From Planctomycetota bacterium (GTDB taxonomy: Bacteria > Planctomycetota > Planctomycetia > Pirellulales > Lacipirellulaceae): a stretch of DNA of 64,000 bases. The stretch's first letter is position 1; the number at the start of each line of letters is the position of its first letter. This document shows, one piece after another, positions 19,545 to 26,527 of this stretch. The stretch covers positions 62,001 to 126,000 of the forward strand of contig JAKOXH010000073.1 in NCBI GenBank assembly GCA_029781135.1. The letters run 5' to 3'. Both the position numbers and the translations under genes were made by a program. The notes below the pieces were generated by a model. It searched no databases. It was not told the DNA's origin and worked only from the letters and a program-made list of their open reading frames with translations.

Positions 19545-20654
19545 ATGCCCTACCCACAGTTTGATCGTTTCGCCGTCGCGATGCAGCCGCTCTCGGCGCG
19601 AATCAATAAGTTTGAAATTGAAACGAAGGCGGTGTCGCCGGAGCGTGAGCCTGGCGAGTTGCCTACGGCGTCGCGGGAGATGATTGCCGAACTGGCCCAG
19701 CGGATTCGCGCGGCCAGGAAGAATGGCAAGCCGGTTGTATGTGCGTTCGGCGCCCATTCCATCAAGAACGGCTTGGGCCCTGTCTTCACCAAGCTAATTG
19801 AAGGCGGTTGGCTCACGCACTTAGCGACGAACGGTGCCGGCGTAATTCACGACTGGGAGTTTAGCTACCTCGGCAAAAGTTGTGAAGACGTTAAGAAGAT
19901 GGTAAGCGAAGGCCGGTTCGGCAACTGGCAGGAAACCGGCTTCTTCATCAACTTGGCGCTCAACATCGGTGCTTTCGAGGGCAAGGGCTACGGTGAATCG
20001 GTCGGCTCGATGATCGAGTCGGAAGGCCTGCAAATTCCCTCGGTCGACGAGTTGCAGTCAATCGTCGTTCAAGCGATTAAGTCCGATCCGCAGCATGCCG
20101 CTGCGGCCAGCGATCTCTTGAACGTTGTGCAGAAGTTTAAGTTGGCGGCGGGGTGGATGAAGATCCCTCACCGTTGGAAGCAATACAGTGTGCAGGCGAA
20201 CGCGTTCCGGCTGGGCGTGCCATTCACGGGTCACCCGATGTTCGGTCATGACATCATCTACAACCATCCGATGAACAACGGCGCTTGTTTGGGACGTTGC
20301 GCTGAGCGTGATTTTCTGACGTTTGCTGAGAACATCCGCAAGATCGATGGCGGTGTTTACATTTCGATCGGTTCGGCCGTCATGAGCCCGATGATTTTCG
20401 AAAAGTCGCTTTCGATCGCGAACAACGTGGCGATTCAAGCGGGCGGGCCGCTAGCTAATTACTTTATCCAGGTGGTCGATTTGGCGGCCTGCTCGTGGGA
20501 TTGGTCGAAAGGTGAGCCGCCGGAAGATAATCCGGCATACTACTTACGCTACAACAAGACGTTCAGCCGCATGGGCGGCACGATGAAATACTTGCAGGCG
20601 GATAATCGCGATTTCCTGCTTGGTCTTTTGCAGCAATTGGGGAAAGAAGGATGA
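19545..20654 (+). CDS. Deoxyhypusine-synthase-like protein of unknown function
   Basis: The 369-residue cytoplasmic protein has motif order reminiscent of the NAD-dependent deoxyhypusine synthase fold. KPVVCAFGAHSIKNGLGP is followed by THLATNGAGVIHDWEFSYLG (compare the DHS TTAGGVEED... region). Then come FTGHPMFGHDIIYNHP and GGVYISIGSAVMSPMIFEK. The typical DHS active-site Lys could not be located. Its reaction is therefore unknown. It overlaps the PfkB gene by four bases, so it is translationally coupled to the sugar-phosphate genes. ATG 19545 is chosen by family-like N-terminus; an ATG about 18 bases upstream is possible. Confidence 0.55.
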   Translation: MPYPQFDRFAVAMQPLSARINKFEIETKAVSPEREPGELPTASREMIAELAQRIRAARKNGKPVVCAFGAHSIKNGLGPVFTKLIEGGWLTHLATNGAGVIHDWEFSYLGKSCEDVKKMVSEGRFGNWQETGFFINLALNIGAFEGKGYGESVGSMIESEGLQIPSVDELQSIVVQAIKSDPQHAAAASDLLNVVQKFKLAAGWMKIPHRWKQYSVQANAFRLGVPFTGHPMFGHDIIYNHPMNNGACLGRCAERDFLTFAENIRKIDGGVYISIGSAVMSPMIFEKSLSIANNVAIQAGGPLANYFIQVVDLAACSWDWSKGEPPEDNPAYYLRYNKTFSRMGGTMKYLQADNRDFLLGLLQQLGKEG

Positions 20655-21715
20655 GCGCTCCCGAGTTAACTCAAGCGCGATTGGCGGAGTTGATCGCCCG
20701 GTTTCCACAGGTGCGGATCGCCGTGGTGGGCGACTTCTTCTTGGATAAATATCTCGACTGCGACCCCGAGATTCAGGAAAGCAGCGTCGAGACCGGCCGG
20801 GCCGCGCATCAGGTGACGCGGATTCGCACGTCGCCCGGTTGTGCCGGCACGGTGATGTGCAATTTGTCGTCGCTGGGCGCGGGCACGCTACACGCCATCG
20901 GCATGACGGGCGAGGACGGCGAGGGCTACGACCTGCGCCGGCGGCTCAACGAACTGCGTTGCGGCACCGACCACCTGCACGCGGCGGCCGACCGCATGAC
21001 GCCCACCTATTTGAAGCCGCGCAACATGCGCGATCCATCCCTTGCCGGCGAGCACGATCGGTACGACACGAAGAACCGCACGGAAACCTCGGCGGCCACC
21101 GAAGAGCTAGTGATCAAATCGATTGATGCGCTGCTTCCGCACGTCGATGCGATGTTGATCATGGATCAGGTCGAGGAAACCAACCGCGGCGTCATTACCG
21201 ATCGTGTGCGCGAATTTCTTATCAGCCGGGCGCCGAACTACCCCAAGGTGGTGTTTTGGGCCGATAGCCGGCGGCGGATTCGTAAGTATCGCAACGTGAT
21301 GATCAAGCCGAACGAATTCGAAGCGCTGGGTCGCGATATGTGGTGGCCCAATGAAGAGGTTGATCTGGCGACACTGCGGACGGCGACCGAAAAATTGCGC
21401 GGCGAAGTCGGTGCACCGATCGTGGTCACCCGTGGCGCGCTGGGCATGATCGTGACCGACCCCGAATGGACCATCGTGCCGGGTGTTCGCGTCGATGGTG
21501 AAATCGACCCCACCGGCGCCGGTGATAGCGCAAGCGCTGGGATGGCGATGGCTTTGTGCTCCGGGGCCCTGTTGCCTGAAGCGGCGATTGTCTCGAATCT
21601 CGTTGCGTCGATCACGGTTCAGCAATTGGCGACAACGGGCGTCGCGCGACCGGATCAACTCCCCGAACGATTGGCACTTTGGCAAAAACAAGTGGATGAA
21701 AGGAAGAACAAGTAA
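20651..21715 (+). CDS. PfkB-family carbohydrate kinase, RfaE/HldE kinase-domain type
   Basis: The 354-residue protein has the ribokinase fold of heptose-7-phosphate kinases: an N-terminal VRIAVVGDFFLDKYLDCD, a glycine-rich PGCAGTVMCNLSSLGA and the anion-hole/catalytic DPTGAGDSASAGMAMAL near residues 285-300. By family it would phosphorylate C1 of a heptose 7-phosphate using ATP. Unlike bifunctional HldE it has no C-terminal cytidylyltransferase/adenylyltransferase domain, and no such gene is nearby. Its ATG overlaps the preceding stop (ATGA), and its stop overlaps the SIS gene start (TAATG), so the three are tightly coupled. Confidence 0.85.
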   Translation: MSAPELTQARLAELIARFPQVRIAVVGDFFLDKYLDCDPEIQESSVETGRAAHQVTRIRTSPGCAGTVMCNLSSLGAGTLHAIGMTGEDGEGYDLRRRLNELRCGTDHLHAAADRMTPTYLKPRNMRDPSLAGEHDRYDTKNRTETSAATEELVIKSIDALLPHVDAMLIMDQVEETNRGVITDRVREFLISRAPNYPKVVFWADSRRRIRKYRNVMIKPNEFEALGRDMWWPNEEVDLATLRTATEKLRGEVGAPIVVTRGALGMIVTDPEWTIVPGVRVDGEIDPTGAGDSASAGMAMALCSGALLPEAAIVSNLVASITVQQLATTGVARPDQLPERLALWQKQVDERKNK

Positions 21716-22293
21716 TGACGGTTCAAGGAACTAAGAAGGGTTTTGCCCGCACGTATTTGGATGATCTCGCCGAGGTCGTGAAAAAGGTCAACGCGGAGGC
21801 TGTTGAGAAGGCGATTTTGTGTTTGCGCACCGCCCGTGATGCCGGCCGAACCATTTACTCGTGCGGCAACGGCGGCAGCGCGAGTATCGCCTCGGAAATG
21901 GTCGTCGATGTCATCAAGGGCTGCTCGTACGGCAAGCAAAAGCGTTTCCGCATGATCGGCCTTTCGGATAGCGTCGCCACGATCACCGCGTATGCGAACG
22001 ATGTGAACTACGAGTGCGTGTTCGTCGAGCAGCTCAAGAACTGGGCCGAAAAAGGCGATGTGTTGATTGCCATCAGCGGCAGCGGCAACAGCCCGAATGT
22101 GCTGCGGGCCGTCGAATATGCGAACTCGGTCGGCGTGGAAACGATCGGTTGCACCACCGGCGAAGGCGGAAAATTGCGGGAAATCTCCAGCTTGCCGCTG
22201 CTTGTGCCGTCGAAACATATGGGGCACTTGGAGGACTGCTTCTACATCATGACGCATATTTTGTGCTATGCGTTCATCGAGGACCGCTACTAA
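21715..22293 (+). CDS. gmhA: SIS-domain phosphosugar isomerase, GmhA-like
   Basis: GmhA converts sedoheptulose 7-phosphate to D-glycero-D-manno-heptose 7-phosphate. The 192-residue length is right. The SIS landmarks are present: GRTIYSCGNGGSASIASEMV, LSDSVATITAYANDVNYECV, then GDVLIAISGSGNSPNVLRAV and a C-terminal His-rich HMGHLEDCFYIMTH. It is the last gene of the coupled heptose set. The exact substrate is inferred from similarity and context. Confidence 0.85.
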   Translation: MTVQGTKKGFARTYLDDLAEVVKKVNAEAVEKAILCLRTARDAGRTIYSCGNGGSASIASEMVVDVIKGCSYGKQKRFRMIGLSDSVATITAYANDVNYECVFVEQLKNWAEKGDVLIAISGSGNSPNVLRAVEYANSVGVETIGCTTGEGGKLREISSLPLLVPSKHMGHLEDCFYIMTHILCYAFIEDRY

Positions 22294-22300
22294 ACCAACG

Positions 22301-22510
22301 AGAAGGGGACGGGAGTCAATTACGGGTGAGGCGTGACGGCAAGGCGAGCCGTCGGCCCGTAATTGACTCCCGTCCGGCTCTATAGAAAACATAGCCCGGC
22401 CCTCTGGGCCGGACGTGCCAGCCGTTTCCATCGTCGAGTTTCCCGCATCGTTTCGCCGACCCGAAACGGGTCGGCTATATGTTTTCTACAGAGCCCTCCC
22501 GTCCCCTTTT
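22301..22510. repeat. Composite nested palindromic element (about 210 bp)
   Basis: Outer arms AAGGGGACGGGAG (22303-22315) and CTCCCGTCCCCTT (22496-22508) enclose two further hairpins. The first has perfect 20-base arms at 22307-22326 and 22356-22375, sharing the outer left arm, with an inner GACGGC/GCCGTC stem. The second has GGCTCTATAGAAAACATAGCC-like arms at 22376-22396 and 22473-22495, with inner hairpins CCGGCCC/GGGCCGG and GCCGACCCG/CGGGTCGGC. The whole fills the gap between gmhA and the next gene. It looks like a non-autonomous repeat inserted into another. Confidence 0.75.
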
Positions 22511-22520
22511 GGCCACCGTG

Positions 22521-23432
22521 ATGGATAGCCACTATTCGCGACCGCTGGGCTGGACGGGATTGCACGTGCCGCCCATATTGTTTGGCACGGCCGCCCTGGG
22601 CAATGTCCGCCGCGTAATAACCGACCAGGCGAAGCTGGCGATCGTGGGCGAGTGGTTTCGGCAAGTGCAACCGCCGGTGTTTGTGCAAGCGACGTATGCC
22701 CATGGCGCTGGTGCGGCCCTCGAAGTGCTGGCGCGCGCGTTACAGCGGCTTGAAATTGCCGGCGATGAGATCCTTCTCCAACTTGCCACGGACGGGGCGG
22801 TTCAAGAGTGTTGGGAAAAGAGTTGCCGTTTGTTGGAAGACGCCTATCGGCCCAAGTTAATTGTGGCGGCTGCGAAAGACCTGAAGGCCTGGCAGATAGC
22901 TCGTGGCCTGCGTGATTCAGGGCAGGTCCTGGCGGCAGGACTTTGCATTTCTGGCCATGGCCTAGCGACTGCGTCCGAAAACCTTCCTTACGACGAGGTC
23001 GACTTTGTTGAGTTAGTCGGCGGCTATACCCTGATGCGACATTCGCCTGCTGCCGTGTCGCTGCTGCACCTGCTTGCCGAGCGGCAAATTCCGGTCATCC
23101 TATCGGGTGTGTTCGAGGGCGGGTTTTTGGTCGGCGGCAATCGGTTGGATGGCCGCGTTTTGAATTCCGAGGATTCCGCCGATCGCTCGATACTCGCATG
23201 GCGGAAGTCGTTCGTCACGCTCTGCGATGGCCACGGCATTTCGCCCGCCCATGCCTGCCTTCAGTTCGCGCTATCGCTCCCCGGCATAATCGCGGTCCGG
23301 CTGGATTCGACGTACGCCGATCGGGTGGCAGAGAATGTTTATGCGGCGTACACGAAAGTGCCCGATAATTTCTGGGCCTCGATGAAAGAAGAAGGCCTAC
23401 GGAGTCAGGATTATCCATTGCTGGGGGGCTGA
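22521..23432 (+). CDS. Aldo/keto reductase-like protein with degenerate active site
   Basis: The 303-residue protein starts like an aldo/keto reductase (RPLGWTGLHVPPILFGTAALGN) and keeps the TIM-barrel order, including a late SPAHACLQFALSLPGI segment. The usual D-T-A-x-x-Y-G is VQATYAHGAG, so the catalytic Asp is absent while the Tyr may remain. The strand that should carry the Lys reads DEILLQLATD, and the following His strand reads PKLIVAAAKD. It may therefore be a non-reducing or repurposed member. ATG 22521 comes directly after the palindromic element at 22301-22510; an in-frame start at 22479 would lie within that element. Confidence 0.7.
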   Translation: MDSHYSRPLGWTGLHVPPILFGTAALGNVRRVITDQAKLAIVGEWFRQVQPPVFVQATYAHGAGAALEVLARALQRLEIAGDEILLQLATDGAVQECWEKSCRLLEDAYRPKLIVAAAKDLKAWQIARGLRDSGQVLAAGLCISGHGLATASENLPYDEVDFVELVGGYTLMRHSPAAVSLLHLLAERQIPVILSGVFEGGFLVGGNRLDGRVLNSEDSADRSILAWRKSFVTLCDGHGISPAHACLQFALSLPGIIAVRLDSTYADRVAENVYAAYTKVPDNFWASMKEEGLRSQDYPLLGG

Positions 23433-23565
23433 GATAGTCGAAGCGTGTGGCGAAGTCGTGCGGCCGAAGCGGTGCTGATCCGCGTTTTTCTTGTCGGCTT
23501 TCTGCCCGAGGTACTTTGAATGCCGGTAATTTGTGCCGGCTTCTTGTTTTTCTGCAAAGATTCCC

Positions 23566-23598
23566 TTGACGCACTACGATACATTTGTACAGTTATAA
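23566..23598 (+). promoter_or_regulatory. Candidate promoter and operator of the mutasome cassette
   Basis: TTGACG at 23566-23571 resembles a -35. About ten bases on, TACATTTGTA at 23580-23589 is a TACA-N2-TGTA inverted repeat, and GTTATAAC at 23592-23599 is a second short palindrome at the -10 position. An SOS repressor site is expected in front of such a cassette. The TACA/TGTA palindrome is the best candidate, but it matches no LexA box known to me. Confidence 0.35.
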
Positions 23599-23632
23599 CA
23601 GCGAGAGTGCTAGCACCGAGGTAAGGAGTGCC

Positions 23633-24565
23633 ATGAGCTGTTCCTCTCAATCTGAAGGTGTCGCGTTGTCGCAGCGAAGAGGGGCTTTGCCAACTGATTC
23701 ACGCGAGCGGCTAGTGGAGGGTTTGCGGCAACAGTTGGGGCAATGGGCCAGTACAAAAACCAGGGAGGCCAATGTATTTTCATGTGGCGTGGCAGCGATC
23801 GATCGGCTGCTGCCCGCTGGCGGCCTACGACACGGGATGCTCGTGGAATGGATGATGACGCCCGTAGCAGCAGGCGGCTCGCCTGCCGCAAACGCGGAAA
23901 CAAGAGCACCAAAATTGAGACGGATAGGCGCGCCACCGGTTGCTACGAATGGCACGTTCACCTTATCGCTGCTGGGAGCCCGTGAGGCTTGCGGCGAAGG
24001 AGGCGTCTTGGTGGTGATCGATCGCACGCGAACTTTTTATCCACCCGCAGCCGCGGCATGGGGAATTGATTTGGAGCGAACGATCGTAGTCTGGCCGCAA
24101 AATGCGCGTGATGAACTGTGGGCGGCCGTGCAATCGCTACGTTCACCGGTTGTGGCGGCGATGTGGGCCAACATCGACCGCTTGGATAGCCGGGCATTTC
24201 GCCGACTGCAGTTGGCGGCCGAGGCCGGGCGAACACTGGGCGTACTCGTGCGGCCAGCGGGCGCGCGGGGGCAGCCCTCGTGGGCAGATGTGCGGCTGGA
24301 AGTGGAGTCAAGAGCTAAGAGTCAAGAGTCAAGAGCCAGAGGCTTGGCTCTCGACTCTCGACTCTCGGTTCTTGACTTACTTCGTCGCATGGAAGTGCGG
24401 CTTGTTCACTGTCGCCAGGGCCGCGCCGGCGGCAGAGCGATGGTCGAGATAGATGATGTACATCGGACCGTGCAAGGAGCTAGTTCGAACTATGACACGC
24501 ATGCTTTGCCTGTGGTTACCCAATTGGCCGATCCAACGAGCCGTTCGCACTCGGCCCGAGCTTAA
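23633..24565 (+). CDS. imuA: ImuA-like RecA-fold protein of the mutasome
   Basis: ImuA is an accessory factor of damage-induced mutagenesis with ImuB and DnaE2. The 310-residue protein contains the ImuA-style core VFSCGVAAIDRLLPAGGLRH, a GVLVVIDRTRTFYPPAAAAWGI strand-helix, RTIVVWPQNARDELWAAVQSL and RTLGVLVRPAGARGQPSWADVRL. There is no clear Walker A. Two palindromic stretches lie in frame within it: a small hairpin at 23870-23886 and a larger block at 24305-24377 (peptide SRAKSQESRARGLALDSRL). ATG 23633 follows TAAGGAG. Its last 74 bases overlap the start of imuB in another frame. Confidence 0.75.
   Translation: MSCSSQSEGVALSQRRGALPTDSRERLVEGLRQQLGQWASTKTREANVFSCGVAAIDRLLPAGGLRHGMLVEWMMTPVAAGGSPAANAETRAPKLRRIGAPPVATNGTFTLSLLGAREACGEGGVLVVIDRTRTFYPPAAAAWGIDLERTIVVWPQNARDELWAAVQSLRSPVVAAMWANIDRLDSRAFRRLQLAAEAGRTLGVLVRPAGARGQPSWADVRLEVESRAKSQESRARGLALDSRLSVLDLLRRMEVRLVHCRQGRAGGRAMVEIDDVHRTVQGASSNYDTHALPVVTQLADPTSRSHSARA
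23870..23886. repeat. Small in-frame hairpin inside imuA
   Basis: GCAGGCG and CGCCTGC pair around GCT. The surrounding peptide (TPVAAGGSPAANAETRAPK) is low-complexity and has no obvious place in the ImuA core, so it may be a repeat remnant. Confidence 0.4.
24305..24377. repeat. In-frame palindromic block inside imuA
   Basis: The left half is repeated GAGTCAAGAG-type sequence. The right half is repeated GACTCTC and TTCTTGACT. The two halves are complementary over about 30 bases with mismatches. The block keeps the reading frame and adds about 24 residues between the conserved WADVRLEVE and LLRRMEVRLVH segments. Confidence 0.75.
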
Positions 24566-26309
24566 AGGCCGGCCGCTGGTACTGGTGATGAACAGGCCGC
24601 GCGGTGGAGAAGTGGCGGCATGTTGTAGCGAGGCCGTCGCGCAAGGCGTGCGGCCGGGGATGCCGGTGGCCGAGGCGCAATCGTTAGCGCGAGGTTTAGT
24701 GATCGCGGCGTACGATGCCGAGGCGGATCGGCAGGCGTTAGTAAAGTGTGCCGAGGCCTGCGAGCGGTTTAGTCCGCGCGTGGCTATCGAAGAGGGGCCT
24801 GAGCCGGAGAGTTTGCTGCTGGATATTTCCAATCTCGAACATCTGTGGGGCAGCGAAAACCGGCTAGTCGAAGAGGCGAAGAAGTTTTTCGCACGCCGTG
24901 GATATGTCGTGCGCTGGGGCGTAGCCGAAACCGTGGGAGCGGCCTGGGCCGCGGCGCATTTCGAGGGAAATTTCGGATTACAGATTGCGGATTGCGAATT
25001 GCAGCGAGCCGGGGCGTCCTCGCCCCCAGCCGGAGCGGAGGACCGCCCGGCTCGCCTCGAGTCGCTTCCAGTTCAATCGTTGCGCATCAGCCAGGAAACC
25101 GCGGCCATACTTCGAGAATTGGGAATCGAAACGATTGGTCAATTAGCAACCCTTCCGCGCGAGGCGCTGGCCGCTCGGTTTGGCGAAGAGTTGCTATGGC
25201 GACTCGATCAGTTGACCGGCGTGGGGCGAGAGGTCATCGAACCGCGTCGAGCACGGTCGGCCTTCGACGTGAGTTATGCGTTGGAAGAACCGACGAGTGA
25301 TCGCGGTGCATTGTTGCACGTGCTCGAGCAACTGGTGGAGCAGCTGACACGGCAGTTGGCGGCACGAGACCAGGGCGCGGTGGTGTTGGAGTGTTGGCTG
25401 TATTTGGCGGGTGGCACGCCCGGAGTCGGCGACGGGCGTGGTGTTATTGACGATTGCATTGACAATGATTGGCCGTTTAGCCGCGACGCGGAGCGGAGCG
25501 CGCACTGCTCGTTCATTGTCACTGCCAAACCCAATAGTACGGCGACCACGCCCTTCGCAAAGCCTCAGGGCGTACCACCCCAATTACTGCGCGTGGGGTT
25601 GCTGCAACCATCGGCATGTGCACGCCAATTGCTGGAACTCGTCAAACTTCATTTGGAAGCCGTGAAATTGGCGGGTGAAGTCGATCGCGTGGAGTTGCGT
25701 GCCGCAGTCGTGGGGCGACTGGGCGAACGGCAGGGCGAATTGTTTGCCGACCGCTGGTCGACAAACCCGCACCAACTGGCGGTGTTAGTAAACCGGCTCA
25801 CGAGCCGATTAGGGCATAACCGTGTATTGCGTGCCGAGTTGCGAGCGAGCGCAGTGCCCGAGCGGGCGGTGCGGTGGGGAGAAGTTGCGAGGCGCGAGGT
25901 GCGAGGTGCGAGACGAAAAGACAAGAAGACAAGGAGACAGGGAGACAAGGAGAGGGAAAAGCAAGGAGATTCACAGGCATGGCATGATACTGGAGTCTCC
26001 TTGTCTCCCCCTCTCCCCCTCTCCCCCTCTTCTTATCTCCCGCCGCGTCCTTTGTCGCTGTACCCCGTGCCGCAGCCTATGGAAGTAGTCTGCGTGGCGC
26101 CCGATGGTCCGCCACAAGCGGTGTGGTTAGGCGGGCGGCGCGAATCGATTGTGGCGTACGCGGGGCCCGAGCGAATCGAGTCATTGTGGTGGCGCGGGCC
26201 CTCGGTGCGGCGCGATTACTATCGCATCGCGACCGAGTCAGGAAGTCATTTATGGCTATGCCGGCGACTGGCAGGCCGGCGCTGGTTCCTGCACGGTGTA
26301 TTTGTTTAA
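24492..26309 (+). CDS. imuB: ImuB, catalytically inactive Y-family polymerase homologue
   Basis: ImuB scaffolds the error-prone DnaE2 on the beta clamp. The protein has the expected N-terminus (MTRMLCLWLPNWPIQRAV) in place of the Y-family catalytic Asp. It also has RPLVLVMNRPRGGEVAACC, a LLLDISNLEHLWG stretch where active enzymes carry Asp-Glu, and helix-hairpin-helix residues LRELGIETIGQLATLPREALAARFGEELL. At 605 residues it is longer than usual. The excess lies in three in-frame repeat blocks at 24975-25057, 25434-25553 and 25896-26043. ATG 24492 is chosen; ATG 24501 is the alternative. Position between imuA and dnaE2 supports the call. Confidence 0.88.
   Translation: MTRMLCLWLPNWPIQRAVRTRPELKGRPLVLVMNRPRGGEVAACCSEAVAQGVRPGMPVAEAQSLARGLVIAAYDAEADRQALVKCAEACERFSPRVAIEEGPEPESLLLDISNLEHLWGSENRLVEEAKKFFARRGYVVRWGVAETVGAAWAAAHFEGNFGLQIADCELQRAGASSPPAGAEDRPARLESLPVQSLRISQETAAILRELGIETIGQLATLPREALAARFGEELLWRLDQLTGVGREVIEPRRARSAFDVSYALEEPTSDRGALLHVLEQLVEQLTRQLAARDQGAVVLECWLYLAGGTPGVGDGRGVIDDCIDNDWPFSRDAERSAHCSFIVTAKPNSTATTPFAKPQGVPPQLLRVGLLQPSACARQLLELVKLHLEAVKLAGEVDRVELRAAVVGRLGERQGELFADRWSTNPHQLAVLVNRLTSRLGHNRVLRAELRASAVPERAVRWGEVARREVRGARRKDKKTRRQGDKEREKQGDSQAWHDTGVSLSPPLPLSPSSYLPPRPLSLYPVPQPMEVVCVAPDGPPQAVWLGGRRESIVAYAGPERIESLWWRGPSVRRDYYRIATESGSHLWLCRRLAGRRWFLHGVFV
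24975..25057. repeat. In-frame GC-rich palindromic block inside imuB (copy 1 of the LQRAGAS element)
   Basis: GCGAGCCGGG (25004-25013) and CCCGGCTCGC (25046-25055) are perfect arms, preceded by GGATTACAGATTGCGGATTG. The block encodes LQRAGASSPPAGAEDRPARL. A closely similar stretch (CAGCGAGCCGGGGCGTCC, then CGCCCCC) recurs in dnaE2 at 29153, where it encodes LQRAGASPPPA. Confidence 0.8.
25434..25553. repeat. In-frame palindromic block inside imuB
   Basis: Outer arms GGGCGTGGT (25434-25442) and ACCACGCCC (25545-25553) and inner arms GACAATGA (25461-25468) and TCATTGTC (25513-25520) nest correctly. The encoded 40 residues interrupt the polymerase little-finger-like region, between LYLAGGTPGVG and PPQLLRVGLLQPSA. 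Confidence 0.75.
25896..26043. repeat. In-frame purine-arm/pyrimidine-arm block inside imuB
   Basis: The left arm is repeated GGAGACAAGGAGA-type purine sequence. The right arm is TCTCCTTGTCTCCCCCTCTC. The encoded peptide includes KTRRQGDKE and then a Ser/Pro/Leu-rich tail. A near copy lies in dnaE2 at 26905-27054, encoding TTRRQGDKE. Confidence 0.85.
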
Positions 26310-26333
26310 CCGTTGCCGAAAACAAGAGCGGTT

Positions 26334-26496
26334 CACGCAAAGACGCAGAGGCGCAAAGAAGACAAAAGAAAGGCTCTAAACCGCTAATTCACGCTAATAA
26401 ATCCGCTAATGAGAGAAGCGAAATACTTTTCCTTATTAGCGATCCATTAGCGGTTTGAAAACATATTTTAACTTTGCGCCTCTGCGTCTTTGCGTG
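26334..26496. repeat. Nested palindromic element between imuB and dnaE2
   Basis: Perfect 25-base arms occupy 26334-26358 (starting CACGCAAAGACGCAGAGG) and 26472-26496 (ending CTGCGTCTTTGCGTG). Inside are AAACCGCTAAT / ATTAGCGGTTT (26378-26388 and 26446-26456) and GCTAATAA / TTATTAGC (26393-26400 and 26433-26440). The transcript would form one long hairpin between the two genes. The arm sequence is of a kind widespread in bacterial intergenic repeats. Confidence 0.85.
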
Positions 26497-26527
26497 AGAT
26501 TTACTAACGTGAGTAGCGGCTGGCCCA

